A stretch of 64,000 nt of DNA, from assembly GCA_023014335.1 (NCBI GenBank), contig JAECYW010000033.1, positions 186,001-250,000 on the forward strand, written 5' to 3'. The notes beneath the pieces were generated by a model. The model was not told where the DNA came from, did no database searches, and saw nothing but the letters and a program-made list of their open reading frames with translations. The position numbers were made by a program, and so were the translations under genes. The stretch comes from Galerina marginata (lineage: Eukaryota; Basidiomycota; Agaricomycetes; Agaricales; Galerinaceae). Position 1 is the first letter of the stretch. Each line of letters begins with the position of its first letter. Below are positions 23,356-35,169 of the stretch, one piece after another.

Positions 23356-26300
23356 ATGATTAAACTCGGCTCTCTACTTCTTGCTCTGTCGATGGGATTC
23401 GGGGTGGTAGTGGATGTTGGTATGGCGCAAACTACAGTGACTGTCAGTGCGACGGCGAGTCATCCTATTCCAACCGCTTTGTGTGAGCTTTTGTGCTTCT
23501 TCCCTGTTTAATATCGCTGAGATGTGTTTTGGGCATGTATAGGGGGGCAGATGTTCGAGGTGAGGACCCATCATCTGTGAAGGAATTTATGCTGAAACGG
23601 CTATTCTTCAGGACATTAACGTACGTACTTTACATTTCACCCGTTGGAACAATGTACCAACTACTTGAACTGCAGCACGTGAGCCCCCTTTAATTTAACA
23701 TTCATACGCTGCAGCCGACTTGACAACAACCATAGAGTGGAGATGGAGGTTTATACGCGGAACGTGAGCTCAAACGCTCAATACTTATCAACCACCTATT
23801 TACTGTCTTTCAGTTCTCCAGAACCGTGCTTTCCAGGTGATGACTCCAGGTGAACATTATTTTGCTCGCTCGTATGATAGGGCTCAACGTTTGTCCCTCT
23901 TTGAAGGAACAACGGCAGCGTTACTAGGATGGAAAGCCCTCAAGGCGACTATTGCCGTCATTGCAGACTCCAAGCCTGTATCGTCTGCTTTGCCCAACTC
24001 ACTGCAGCTAACCATTCCTGCTGGAAACGCCGTTGGACTCGGCTTTGCAAACACTGGTTTCTCAGGTAATGTCGCACTCTCGCCGCCGCGGTTTCTGTGT
24101 TCATGTGAATCGTCCATAAGGCATCAAAGTAACTGCGGGAACGACATACAAGGCTTCATTTTACTACCGCTTCCCAACCGCCTCCACATTCAGCGGCACT
24201 ATTTCTGCCAGCCTGCAGAGCTCAACTGGGGCGATCTTGGGCGTCCAAAAAGTGTCAGTTGTGGGCTCACAGACGACGTGGAAGCAGGTGCAGCTGTCGA
24301 TCGCCGCCACGACCACGCCAACCTCCACCGCGAACACGTTCGCCATTACAGTTGATGGGACCTCACCGTCTGGGGACAAGATCAACTTTGCGATGCTATC
24401 GTTGTTCCCACCTACTTTCAAGAACAGAGCTAATGGAATGAGGGCGGATATTGCGCAGGTATGATACCCAAATTGATTATTAATTCTCAGCTCATGAATT
24501 TTACCAGGCTCTCGCTGATATGAAACCTTCGTTCTTCCGCTTGCCTGGTGGAAATAATCTGGAAGGACCAACCATCGCCGCTCGTTGGCAGTGGAATGCC
24601 ACTGTGAGTCTTTACAGTCTTCTATCCCCAGTTTGTGGTTTTGTTCTCATTATCTTCATCAAAGGTCGGTCCGTTGCTCAACCGACCAGGTAACATTGTT
24701 CGAGCTGGGAAACTGAAATTTCCTCTTCACTGACAGCGTTCACGCAGGCCGCCTTGGTGATTGGGGCTACGTAAATACCGAGTAAGGTACCTTCCGCTTA
24801 CGTTGTCTACTTGGCATTAACATCCATTAAATAGTGGTTTTGGTCTTTTCGAGCACCTTACATGGTGTGAAGATCTCAATATGCAACCGATCATGGCTGT
24901 GTGGGCAGGTAAAAAGGGATCCTTGTTGAAATATGCACAACTCTGACGAGCCTCATAGGATATGCGCTTACTGGGGCCAGTCCCCGTGATGGAACAAGTG
25001 TTGCAGAGGCGGACTTCGGTCCTTACATCCAACAAGCCATCGACCAGGTAACCGTCACACCCCAGTCTGCTCTTTCACTGTTTAACATGGGTCAATTCGA
25101 TTAGATCAACTTCGTCATTGGCGACCCAGCAAAGAGTGCTGCAGCTGCACTGAGATCTTCATTAGGCCACCCAGCACCTTTTGCCCTCAAATATGTTGAA
25201 ATCGGTAATGAGGACTTTTTCGGCTCTACAACGTCCGTGCTTTTCCTGCCGTTACGCTTTGCGTCTGCTCAATTTATTATACAACTAGATATGTCTATCG
25301 ATGGAAGGACATGGTCACCGCTCTGAAAGCCCAGTTCCCTACTCTCCGTAAGTCGGAAGGACGACGTTCCTCAAGATTCGTTGTATCTAATGCGACCGAT
25401 TTTGTTTTAGATTTCATTGCGACTAGCAACGTAGGCAGTCCAGTACTGACTCCTAAACCAACGGAGTATGACATTCATGTCTACGACGCACCAAGTCAGT
25501 CCGTTACTTATGACTGAACCCAAATGAAACTGAGGTGTTTTCTCTATTCTCTAACTTTCAGCTTGGTTTGTTCAAAACACGTTTTACTACGATGGATTCA
25601 AGGTAATTCAATTTTTGTCGTGATATATTTTCACGTTCACGACCTTATACTTGCCTAGCGTGATGGTACCCAATATTTCGAGGTAATGCTGCTCTCCTGA
25701 CCTCAATGCCACATTCTGCTGAGTACGTATCGAAACACAGGGTGAATACGCAGTTACCAAGACCCCAGCAGTTGGCCGACTGCCCTTCCCAACGCTGGAA
25801 AGTAAGTTCAAATGCTAATCGAAAAGTGTTTTCATTTAATTGTCTGTCGAAGGTGCCGTCGCAGAAGCCGCCTTCATGACCGGCCTTGAACGCAACAGCG
25901 ACATTGTGTACGGAATCTGTTTCTTATGTGTTGTTGTCGATGGCTGATTTTTTTTTGCAGATTTGCCGCAGCGTATGCACCACTTTTAGGCGTGAGTGAT
26001 TCTTTTCATCGACTTCGTTACATGGATCTTAACTCTCTGTAAAGAGCGTTGTAACCCATCAATGGACTCCAAATCTCCTTGCATTTGAGTAAGAGTCTCC
26101 CACCTTGCGTGCCTGGTTGGGGCTAACATTTCATAGCGCCGGGGCCGTATACAAGTCAACCAGCTTCTACGTTCAACAGGTACGAAATGGGAATTTTTTG
26201 AGCTTTCCTTTTGATTGATCAGATATACCTTCCAGCTCTTCAGTGTAAACCGAGGCGACCAATATCTGCCCAGCACTTTACCTAGTAAGACGTGTACGGT

Positions 26301-26644
26301 CTTCTGGAGCGTCGTTCGCAATACTCCAGCTGGGCAAATAATTATTAAGGTACATTAGTTCCGGCTTTCGCAACCACCAACCACTCAACTCAACGCAAAC
26401 GTTCCAGATTTCCAACACCGCGACGACAGCGACGACCTTGACCTTTGTCCTGCCATTCAAAACGGTAGCTACCAAAGGAACACTTCAACTTTTAGGCGGA
26501 GGCGGAACCAACGAAACACTGAGCAACACCCCGGCGAATCCGACCCTCTTCGTACCGGTAACCAGCTCGATCAATACCGCGAAAACATTCAACTATGTGG
26601 CGCCTGCGTCTAGCGTTAGCGTTTTGACCATCACTGCGTCATGA
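23356..26644 (+). CDS. Secreted GH51 alpha-L-arabinofuranosidase
   Basis: The enzyme would release terminal alpha-L-arabinofuranosyl groups from arabinoxylan, arabinan or pectin outside the cell. The ATG at 23356 leads a hydrophobic signal peptide (MIKLGSLLLALSMGFGVVV, ending near AQT). Next comes the family start HPIPTALWGQMFEDIN-H, then SGDGGLYAEL and LQNRAFQ. A carbohydrate-binding-like beta region follows, then FFRLPGGNNLEGPTIAARWQ, the acid/base region YVEIGNED (Glu before Asp) and the nucleophile region YFEGEYAVTK. A C-terminal beta-sandwich ends VSVLTITAS at 26644. The gene is split by about 18 introns and all traced exons stay open. Exons 23612-23620 (nine nt, Asp-Ile-Asn) and 23676-23678 (three nt, His) are extremely short but restore the conserved EDINHSGDGG motif exactly. 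Family assignment is firm; a few borders in the 25.2-26.4 kb part are inferred. Confidence 0.9.
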
Positions 26645-26959
26645 AATCTTTGAAATTTTGTAGGGCCAGTTTTCTGTTAAATAACGAAAATCCTGTATTC
26701 CGTGTTTTAACGTACTTCGTGCCCTGACCCAAACAACACTTGAACGCGGATCTATTGAGCTCGAGTCTTGCACTTCGAATTCAACCCAACCTCGAGGAAA
26801 GCAATTATAAACGTAATAAGTGCGTAGCAATAACAGTACAACTTGAATTTCGAATTGGGACAACATGGACGTAAGAATGAAGTCCATGGCCAAGCTATCT
26901 AGTAAATCCAGCTTCGCGGTGTCTTGTCAAGCCTAGACCACTAGCCAGAATCCAGATGA

Positions 26960-28425
26960 TTAATTCTCGAGACGAGCCATAGCCAAGTAGCGCAACATGT
27001 CCTGGAAAGTTCTCGCCGCTCGGTGAATCTTACCAACATGGTTATACACCTTATGAAGAATCATGAGCATCGTCCCATAATTGTCGTTCGCATCCAAGCC
27101 TTCCTCGATCATCTGTTTCTGAAACGTCAGGACCCTAGCGAGGATGGCTTCCCGACCCAGTACCCTAGTCACAAACGAGGCTGGCACGGGTTTAGCTACC
27201 CATTGCTCGACTTCAGTTTTCAGGCTGGCAAGAAGTTCGGTGATCGTGCGGCGGAAGAGCTCGGATTCAGGAGTCGCGTTTACACACGCAGAGCAAGCAC
27301 AGACGATTCCATATGGCGCGAGAGTTTCCTGTCGGGTGGAAGCCGGGTCGAGAGGAATGCAGTAAGCATAGAAAAGCTCGTCTCCGGCCTTTATATTTTT
27401 GGTGGCGAGAAATTGGATGGAGAAAGACGGAATGTCGAATATCGTGCGAGTATTGGGAAGGCAGCTATATCGGGGAAAAGGCAAAAATGTGAGTATGTCA
27501 TGACGAACCTCAACAAGTTAATTTTTACCTGTGGTTAATCCTCGAGCCGTCCCTAGCTATTGCTGCGTATCCGTTGTAGTCTGTAATCTTGGTGCCCACA
27601 GGTCCATCAACCAAGCCTCCGAGGGCGAAAGCATTCGTTCGAAAAATACCACCAATCGGACCGCTTCCATCTTCTTTATGCGAATTGGCGAGCTGCATGA
27701 AAGCCTCCTTTGCATCGTCTTCCATACGGTCTACCGCAGTTTTCAAAGTCGCTTCCCACTCGAACAGTTGGATCTGCTTGCATTGATGCACCGTGTAATG
27801 GTCCTTGTAAGACGCGGGCACAAAAGATAAGTTGCGTGGGGCAATTAGGAACGGGCGTTCAGCAAATATGACCTCGCCGACCCTAATATCGCGCGTCGCG
27901 AACACGCCCAAACCCATTCCCGGGACTTCACGAATGACGTGCAGAGGTTTCCCGCCCAGGGGTCGAGGTACAGGCCGAGGGAAACGCGGAGTGGCGAGTA
28001 TTTTTTTCTTTGTGTTTCCAAGCACGATCCACTCGGTGTGTCCTTGGGGGTCTGGGGTTTCGCCGATGAAGGTGGCTGGCAAAGTGGTGTACGTCACAGC
28101 TGCGTCCGGATGATCCTCCGCGTAAGAAACCTCTCGCCCATGGAAGGGAACAGGTTTGTAGCCTTCTGGGACACCTGTGAATTGCATTCAGCTTGGCGTG
28201 CCGAATGAACAAGAAAAGCCACTGACCAGTATTCTCCACTTTTCCGTATAGAAACTTGGCTTTCGCCATGTTTACTAAGCCAAACACGATATGAAGTAAC
28301 CAAATGAAACATCGTAGAGAGGGATACTCACCTCCCAGTTCGTCCGACAGCCCCAAACCTTGGTTGTTCGGCAAAAGGCCACTCGTTGGGCCATTTTTTC
28401 CCGCCTTTTTCTTCTTATTAGGCAT
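26960..28425 (-). CDS. SET-domain protein, SMYD-like without MYND finger (paralogue 1)
   Basis: SET domains transfer methyl groups from S-adenosylmethionine to lysines. The ATG at 28425 starts MPNKKKKAGKNGPTSG; a second exon reads MAKAKFLYGKVENTG, and a large exon follows from VPEGYKPVPFHGRE. Key parts are HTEWIVLGNTKKKIL, GMGLGVFATRDIRVGEVIFA (start of the SET fold), and RINH-S-CLPN joined across an intron, the NHSCxPN motif. GDELFYAYC and the post-SET cysteines CACSACVN follow. The C-terminal helical part ends MLRYLAMARLEN at 26960. Total length is about 430 residues. The intron inside NHSC contains an immediate stop, so it must be removed. Three paralogues lie at 33714, 36041 and 41182. 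Histone or other substrates are unknown. It faces the F-box-like gene head to head across about 575 bp. Confidence 0.88.
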
Positions 28426-29000
28426 GTGGTTCACAACAAATCGCGAGTTTCGAAGTACGAGGGTAGACACTCGAGCGTTCAATAAGACGAGGTGAAGGAA
28501 GAGACGAAGGAATCAGAAGCCACCACTTCACCTTTTGAACACTCAAAAAAGCAGCTTTGTCATGTAGCCAAGAATGGAAGGACAAAGCACGTCGGTAAAC
28601 GCGCTTTGCACAGAAATCAAAGCGCGTCAGGTAGTCGTAGGTCACATCTGAAACGCAATTATCCTTGCGTAACTTCGTCGCAATCTAGGATGTGGAGTTC
28701 CCCTGGCAATAACTTGTTATTGTTATGGAAGTCTAGCCTTCAGCGAAATTGGCGATATCAAGTCAAGCTGGATTTACCGAACAGAGGACAAAAGATCAGA
28801 ATAAGCACAGATAAATCTCGAAGCTCAAGGCAGAGGTTAGTGAGAGCTCTGGGAGAGCTGTGTGGACCGACGAGTCACCGTGGTCTCCGACTCTCCGTGA
28901 CAAATCACGTAATCACCTAGGAACACGTGCCTGTTGGTCCTTTGTTTTTCTGAATCTCTGAATCTCAGGTCTTCCGTCCAACTTCCGTCAATACCTCACC
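28426..29000. promoter_or_regulatory. Shared intergenic region of two divergent genes
   Basis: About 575 bp separate the ATG of SET paralogue 1 (minus) from that of the F-box-like gene (plus). A 142-codon plus frame here has a Lys/Arg/Ser-rich, non-domain sequence and is judged not coding. The region must hold both promoters; no clear TATA box was seen. Confidence 0.4.
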
Positions 29001-30905
29001 ATGCCTCTTAGTGATCTCCTAGGGAGTGTTCCTACAGGCTCTCATATCCATGACCTGTCGACTGAAGTTCTTGTTGAGATTTTCTCTCTAATGTTCTTTA
29101 CCGATCTCTTTGCCTGCAAACGGACATGTGGAAGATTTTATGCGGTCATTTCGAACTCAATCCTGCTCAACTATCAGATAGAACTGCAGAATGCTGGAAT
29201 GCTGGACAACCCACGTTGTAATTTGCCGCTGCTCATCCGATTGGAGATGATCAGAACCAGAGAACTCGCATGGGCATCTTTTGACTCCAAGTTCACGACT
29301 GAAGTCCAGGTTCCTTCTCACTCGTTGGAGCTGTACGATGTTACAGCCGGGGCTCTGTTTCTTGCAAAGAAACATCTAGACGAACGGTTTGTGGCAGATG
29401 GAATACAATCTATTACGCTGCCATCGAAACTGGAGGACGCCTTATCGCCTGAATGGAAAAATTTCGACCTGCGAACAACTATCCTTGATTTTCGACCAGC
29501 AGTGGATGAACATGACTTGCTCGCATGTCTTGTGCTGTGCGTACACCTTTTATTGCTCCAGAGCGCTCCATTTCTGTGCTTTTATTAATCGTTCTCACTG
29601 CCAGTGTTCCCGAAGAAGACCAACCTCTGGTCTATAACGTTCGCGTCGTGCTCCGGCAGTATTCTGATCCCGATAGAAACCACAGTGCTGCATTGAAGCC
29701 CAGCATTCACGTTTATCGCGCTATGCCCTATGAAGGGATTCCGGAAGCAAGTGTAGATATTTCAGGAGAAAGTCTCGCGGTCGTCCTTGTATTTCCCACC
29801 GCCGCATCCGAAACACGCAATAATCTGTTCACTTATAATTGGAAAACAGGAGAGCACATTAAGGCGAGTTTTGAATTTGTGTCTTATTGTCGAATCCCTG
29901 ACTGATAATGTTATGCTCTTAGCGCCTTCCAATCCCGGTTTTTAGTTCGCCGATCACATTTCTGCGCCACGACATATTGCTTCAGCCGAATGTGATAAAC
30001 AACAGCATTCACATTCATCAAATTCAACATCCTTTGTCCCATTCCCAATCCAGCAACGTTGCCTTTTCGTTTTCCCTTGGCTTGCCGTCTCTTGTTGAGG
30101 GGTACAGGGTATCTTCCTTATCCTTCAGAGGTGAACCCGGCCCACATTTCTTAAACGAATGCCCTAAATTTACGCCCACAACGCGTCCTTACGTACACGA
30201 TCCGAAGACTGCGATTATGCGACTATCAATGCAAATCGTCTCGGACGAGGATGAAGACGATCAACGCCATTTCGTGATGATCGTCCACCGACAAGCGGTC
30301 CTCGATCTTCTCAAAGAGAGACAATCTAGTAACCGTACCAGTTCTTCTAGCCACCTCTCCTGGGATTCCTGGGGTCCGCCTGTAACACGCTGGCTCGAAG
30401 GCGAGATTTTCTTGTCTGATTTCACAATCGATACCTTTGGGCAACGATGCGTCCAACTGACACATCCAAGGCTTGCACAGTACGAAAATTCCCCAAGACC
30501 TGGTAACAGCATTCACATCTTCGACTTCAACCCATTCCATGTCAAACGTGTGTCGAAGGACGGCGAAATGCTCCGTCTCTTGACGAAATTTGGCCTAGAG
30601 GTATATGTCGTACAGGGCAACTTCTCATTCCACTATGGGCCTGGAGGACGGCTGGAATGTAGTGGGGGAGAAGTGTTTGCCGAGGGTCTTACGGGCAATT
30701 TACCATACGTGGAGATCGTACGCACTGCTTGGCCGGAAAGGGAGTACCATGGCCTATGTATAGATCAAGAGAGGTTGGTTGCTATCGAGGTACGTTGTGC
30801 CGGCTCTTTAAGGCAGACATGACCCAATTCAGCCTCTACCTACAGACTGACCGGGAAGCGGATACTGGCCGGATATTATCTATGGATGTGATGTACTTTG
30901 GATAA
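29001..30905 (+). CDS. F-box-like protein
   Basis: F-box proteins present targets to SCF ubiquitin ligases. The ATG at 29001 opens MPLSDLLGSVPTG, then HIHDLSTEVLVEIFSLMFFT and DLFACKRTCGRFYAVI, the F-box helix pattern at about residues 15-55. The rest (about 560 residues) resembles the beta-rich tails of Agaricomycete F-box proteins: ELAWASFDSKFTTEV, VYNVRVVLRQYSDPD and WLEGEIFLSDFTIDTFGQRC. Introns: a GTGCGT donor after LLACLVL; a GC-AG intron at 29864-29922 joining WKTGEHIK to RLPIPVFSSP; and a last one giving TDREADTGRILSMDVMYFG with TAA 30903-30905. With the GT alternative at the second site the frame hits a stop, so the GC donor is preferred. Target proteins are unknown. Confidence 0.8.
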
Positions 30906-32138
30906 GTCTACATCGCGCAGTCGTATTTTCGTCTTGATGAGGTTTGTTTCTCTGCATGCCTTGTCGTGTTGTGAGAGGAACGAAGTCATGAACTTATTAT
31001 GTGCATCCTTATTGTGTCGCGTGTCCTGCATTCCTTGATCAAAACTCCACTCCCCACTTCATCGCGTGCTGGATCAATGAGCTTCGCAGTCGAACGCATT
31101 GGCGGGACGGTAAGCATTTTATAAATTACTACGGTCATAATTATGTCACCATCTAAAATCTGGCTCCTTTCTTCTATAGACAATTTCCTGTTGTTGACAG
31201 CGACTTCAACTTTGCTTGTGTATGACCGTATAACATCTACGTGGCCTACGTAGTGCTACTCCTCCTATGCGGCTTTATTTTCAGTCCCTCTAAAGCCCCT
31301 GTTTCAATATTGCGCCTCGCTTAAACGGTTCATTCAAGTATGGGAGGCGTGGTGACCAGGCAAAGCAAAGCCCATTGGTGCGTTAAATGAGTCGGTCGCA
31401 CAGTATGGCAATATTTGACAATAGAATTACACAGTACCTGCTCTCTGGCTTACTATGAACTGAGATTATGGCGTAGCTCAAGATTTGACCAACCGTATGA
31501 TTCAGTGAGAAAAGGTGCTTCATATATACCTGGAATGCGAAATTCAACTTCTACCTAGATACAGAACCTTTGAGTCAGGCGCAGGATGGAAACCAGAGTC
31601 CCGAACTTGAATATTGTTCCCAGCAGGCGAAGTATTAGTGGAAGTACTAACCCACGAAGACCTCCAAGAATGTCGCAGGAATATAAAATTAGTATTTTCT
31701 CATGTCATGGAACCACCACTTAGAAGTAATTCCGCGGCACACGAGAACGCTGTTATCAACTGTGCGTCTCTCTTTCGGCCTTTAAAAGTTATTGAAATCG
31801 CAGTTGTGAGCTAGTGTTCCTCACAAATTTAGGATTCAGGTTGAATAATCATGAAACCTCATTGAAGTAGGGGCTGGCAGCGCTGCATTCTACCTAGGCA
31901 TCAGCGAGTGTGGAGTTGCGTTGCGAAGGTTCCCCCGCACAAAAATAAGGACGGAACCACAGTGTAAGTACAACTTCGACCTCAAAATCCAATGCCTATC
32001 ACGGCAATCATGATGCCGTGTCATGAATTGAATGATGCTCTGCCGTCATTAAAATACCCAACCACCAGCGGGCAATGTTGAAATCCTTCTTTCCCCCAAT
32101 TCCCACTTCACAGCGCAAGTCGCTAGCAAAGAAATCAA
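30906..32138. other. Stretch without a supported gene
   Basis: Only short frames (66 codons or fewer) occur in this 1.2-kb interval and none has a domain or splice partner. It includes the 3' end of the F-box-like gene and the promoter of the 7-TM gene. Confidence 0.5.
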
Positions 32139-33324
32139 ATGGCTGGCGTTACGAGTAGCGATCGGCTTATCTCCACGTTTATTGCAGCTGTCACTTTTGG
32201 GATATACCTTTGCACTTTCTTTTACTGTGTGCGTTGGCTTGTGTATACGGACGAAGGATGGAAGATCCGCAAGAGGGTTAACAAGACTCTGCTGTCCGCA
32301 ACACTGGCCATATTTGTCTTTGCGGCGATGCATATATCTTTGGCGGTTAGTACCAGCGTCGTGGCCATTCGAGATGCGGAGAGAGGCATTCACGTCAACC
32401 CAAATGATCCTCTGCCATGGACATCTGTCTTGTCGGTTAGTCCTATTTTTAGAAATGACTGTAGTCAAACGTTCAAAAGCTTCCTCGCAGTGTACTGTCA
32501 AAAATGTAGCTGTCCTTATAACCGACGGCTTCCTTGTGCGTCTATTTTATAATATTGGCTGACTTTTCTGAGATTTTGTGTCCTTCAAGATACATCGCTG
32601 CTGGGTGGTGCGTTGGAAGTCACTATCGAACATCCTTATCCCTTGTTTCTTTTGGGTCGGCGGACTCGTTTGCACGATCATCCAGATATATTGGCAGGTG
32701 GTACAAGCTACCCCAGCTGCCAATGTATGGACACCAGTAAATATGACCCTAGGTCCAGGGACAATTCTGACTCCTTTCTGGGCAACTACAATCATCGTTA
32801 ACATATATTGTACCAGTGAGTAGTATCCTCATACCGTGCTCAACATTCTTTTTTGAATACGCCATCCGAATACGCAGGTGTTATAGTTTACTATCTCTGG
32901 AAGACCGCACAAAATCAATCTGACCTGACGTCCTCGGGAGAGGTTCGTTTTGCCATGCGCATCATCATCGAGTCGGGTGTTCTGTATTCATTGGTTACAA
33001 TACCCCATTTCATCGTGTGGTGGACACCGAGCGCTTTCGCAATTGAGATTTTTGGATGGATAGTGAGTTTTCTACCGATTCAACTACTTCGGTCAAATAA
33101 ATTTGACACACCTTTTGAAGCAACTTCCCATCATCGGGAGCGGGTTTAATCTGATCGTTGTTCGGACATCGCGACACCGTATGCAGAGGAATGGCGTCAA
33201 AAAATACGGACCGTCAGAGGTCTCAGCCATTCAATTCGGCCACCCGAATAGCCAGTCGAATGCCAGTATGAATATTGAGGCCAAGATCTCAAAAACTGCT
33301 TCGACTCTTAGTACCGCTTACTAG
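32139..33324 (+). CDS. Seven-transmembrane protein, Agaricomycete family of unknown function
   Basis: The ATG at 32139 starts MAGVTSSDRLISTFIAAVTF. Seven hydrophobic segments can be followed across four introns: ISTFIAAVTFGIYLCTFFYC, SATLAIFVFAAMHISLAV, VAVLITDGFLIHRCWVV (spliced), ILIPCFFWVGGLVCTIIQIY, ATTIIVNIYCTSGVIVYYLW, ESGVLYSLVTIPHFIVWW and IGSGFNLIVV. The GFLIHRCWVVW-like element between segments three and four is typical of a large set of mushroom membrane proteins with a receptor-like topology. A hydrophilic tail ends ISKTASTLSTAY at 33324. No signalling motif allows a ligand or G-protein assignment. The gene lies 390 bp upstream of SET paralogue 2 on the same strand. Confidence 0.75.
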
Positions 33325-33713
33325 GAGAATAGTTATTTATGAACCAAGTACGGCCTTTTAAGTAGGAGGAACCGCTATTAAATTAACTTGAACGTTCGCT
33401 GAGTCGATTACTTAAGTTCGAGAGGGCCCCATTGGATTGAGCATTGAGCTGGCTATAAGTTGAAGTGGGAGACCCTGACTACGATGCGTACAGGACTGGC
33501 CGATTTGCTAGTCCAAGCATCTCTCGAGTTTCGACCTTCTGGTCATGATTCACAGCGACACACAGCTGTCCCGACGGATCGGGAAATCAAATTAATCAAA
33601 ACCCGTGACCAGAACAAAGAGCAATTTAGCGGGCAGCTATGAATAGCAGCGTTGGCTTTCGAATCTTTTCTTCCTTTCTTACCGGTCACTTCAGCACACG
33701 AATACTGACGATC
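33325..33713. other. Intergenic stretch before SET paralogue 2
   Basis: No gene is seen in this 390-bp stretch. An ATG at 33639 is in frame with the SET start at 33714 and would add 25 residues, but similarity to paralogue 4 begins only at the later ATG. Confidence 0.45.
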
Positions 33714-35169
33714 ATGAAACGGGGCTTTCTTAACAGCTCCAAGGTTAAAAAGGAGCCTCTATACCCAGGTCCTTCCGCCCGCCAACCAGCTAGCGATGAG
33801 CCACTTGTAGCCACCAAATCGACAGGTGAGGTGTTTCCGAAAAGTGTTTATCGATAGATGGGGGGCTAAAAAATGTCATTTAGATGGGAAACCTGAACTC
33901 CAGGATGTCGTTGGACCGATTCACAAACTTCCATATGGAAAAATTGAAAAGACAGGTAGGAATCCATCGTTGAAAATTTTGATTTAGCCTGACCCTACTG
34001 AACATCTCTTAGCGCTTCCTGAAAGCTACGAACCTGTTCAATACGATTTAAAAGAGACAGATGCTGGGAAGATCGACCACGGCAAGAATACGATAGTGAT
34101 GACGACGATTCCATCCAGAACATATAGCGGGCCACTCGACCCAGATGGCCACAGCGAGTGGATCGTTCTTGGCTCAACGAAAGCCAAGGTTCTCAATGCG
34201 CCAGGATACCCACAACCACTTCCCAAACCAGTCGGGCCAACATCCTACGAGATCCAATCTACTCTCGGAATGGGTCTCGGCGTCTTCGCGACGCGGGACA
34301 TCAAATCCGGGGACCTTGTCTTTTCTGAGCGCCCTCTCCTCGTTAGCCCTCGTAACATAGGGGTATTAGGCATCCCGTATACAGAAGGCTCTGATATGAA
34401 GGCCTACCAGGCCAAGATGATGTTCGAATGGGAAAAACAGCTCGAGATCGCCGTCGGTAGGATGACGCCAGAAAACCAGGTCGCGTTCAAGTCGCTCATC
34501 AATAACCACACGGAAGATGGCAGTGGACCGCTTCTTGGCATCATCCGCACCAACGGTTACGGTGCTGATGACCTTTTTGACGGAGAGGTGAAATTGCCAG
34601 GCAACCCCACAGCCTACTCCTGCGTGCTCAATATCGGTTCTCGTATCAACCACAGGTGTGTTTTCAGGTATTATCGTTTTGGACGATATTCTTACTCCCC
34701 AATCAGCTGCATGCCCAACGTAATCCACAACTTTAACCTCGCGTCGTTCTCTTTCCAGTTCGTGGCAGAGCGGGACATCACAGCCGGCGAGCAGCTCCTC
34801 TTCTCATACTGTGAACTTGACCAAACGGCGGCTGAACGTAAAGGCGAACTCGCGCCGTACGGATTCGTGTGCGTGTGTCCCGCCTGCGCCAACGCGACCC
34901 CCGAGACAGACGAGCTACGTAAGGAGTACAAGCAACGCATTAAGGACTTCGTACCAAAGGTCGCTCGGTGGGCCGTAGCGCCATCTGTAGCAGACGGCGT
35001 GATTGACCCCGTATTGCAATTCCGAGAGGCGATGAAGAAGGAGGGATTGCATGGCTCGACCGAGTACAGGAACTTGACTACTTTAATCCTGACGTTCTAC
35101 GAGAAGCGTGGTTTGCACGAGAAGGCGAAGCCTTTCAAGGAGGAAACCTCACGTTATGGTAATTTCTGA
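33714..35169 (+). CDS. SET-domain protein, SMYD-like without MYND finger (paralogue 2)
   Basis: The ATG at 33714 gives MKRGFLNSSKVKKEPLYPGP, aligning with the first exon of paralogue 4 (MKRRIPNNSKVQ). A second exon reads LPYGKIEKTG and the main exon begins LPESYEPVQYDL. Then come HSEWIVLGSTKAKVL, TLGMGLGVFATRDIKSGDLV, FNHTEDGSGP-like NNHTEDGSGPLLGIIRTNGY, RINH-S-CMPN (joined over a 51-nt intron, about 34655-34705), EQLLFSYCELDQT and the post-SET CVCPACAN. It ends EETSRYGNF at 35169. The 51-nt intron has no stop and keeps phase, so unspliced RNA would insert 17 residues into the NHSC motif. The gene looks intact, about 430 residues. Substrate unknown. Confidence 0.88.

Noticed and set aside
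28492..28920. 142-codon plus-strand frame before the F-box-like gene
   Set aside because: It is basic and Ser-rich without domain and occupies the shared promoter region of two divergent genes.
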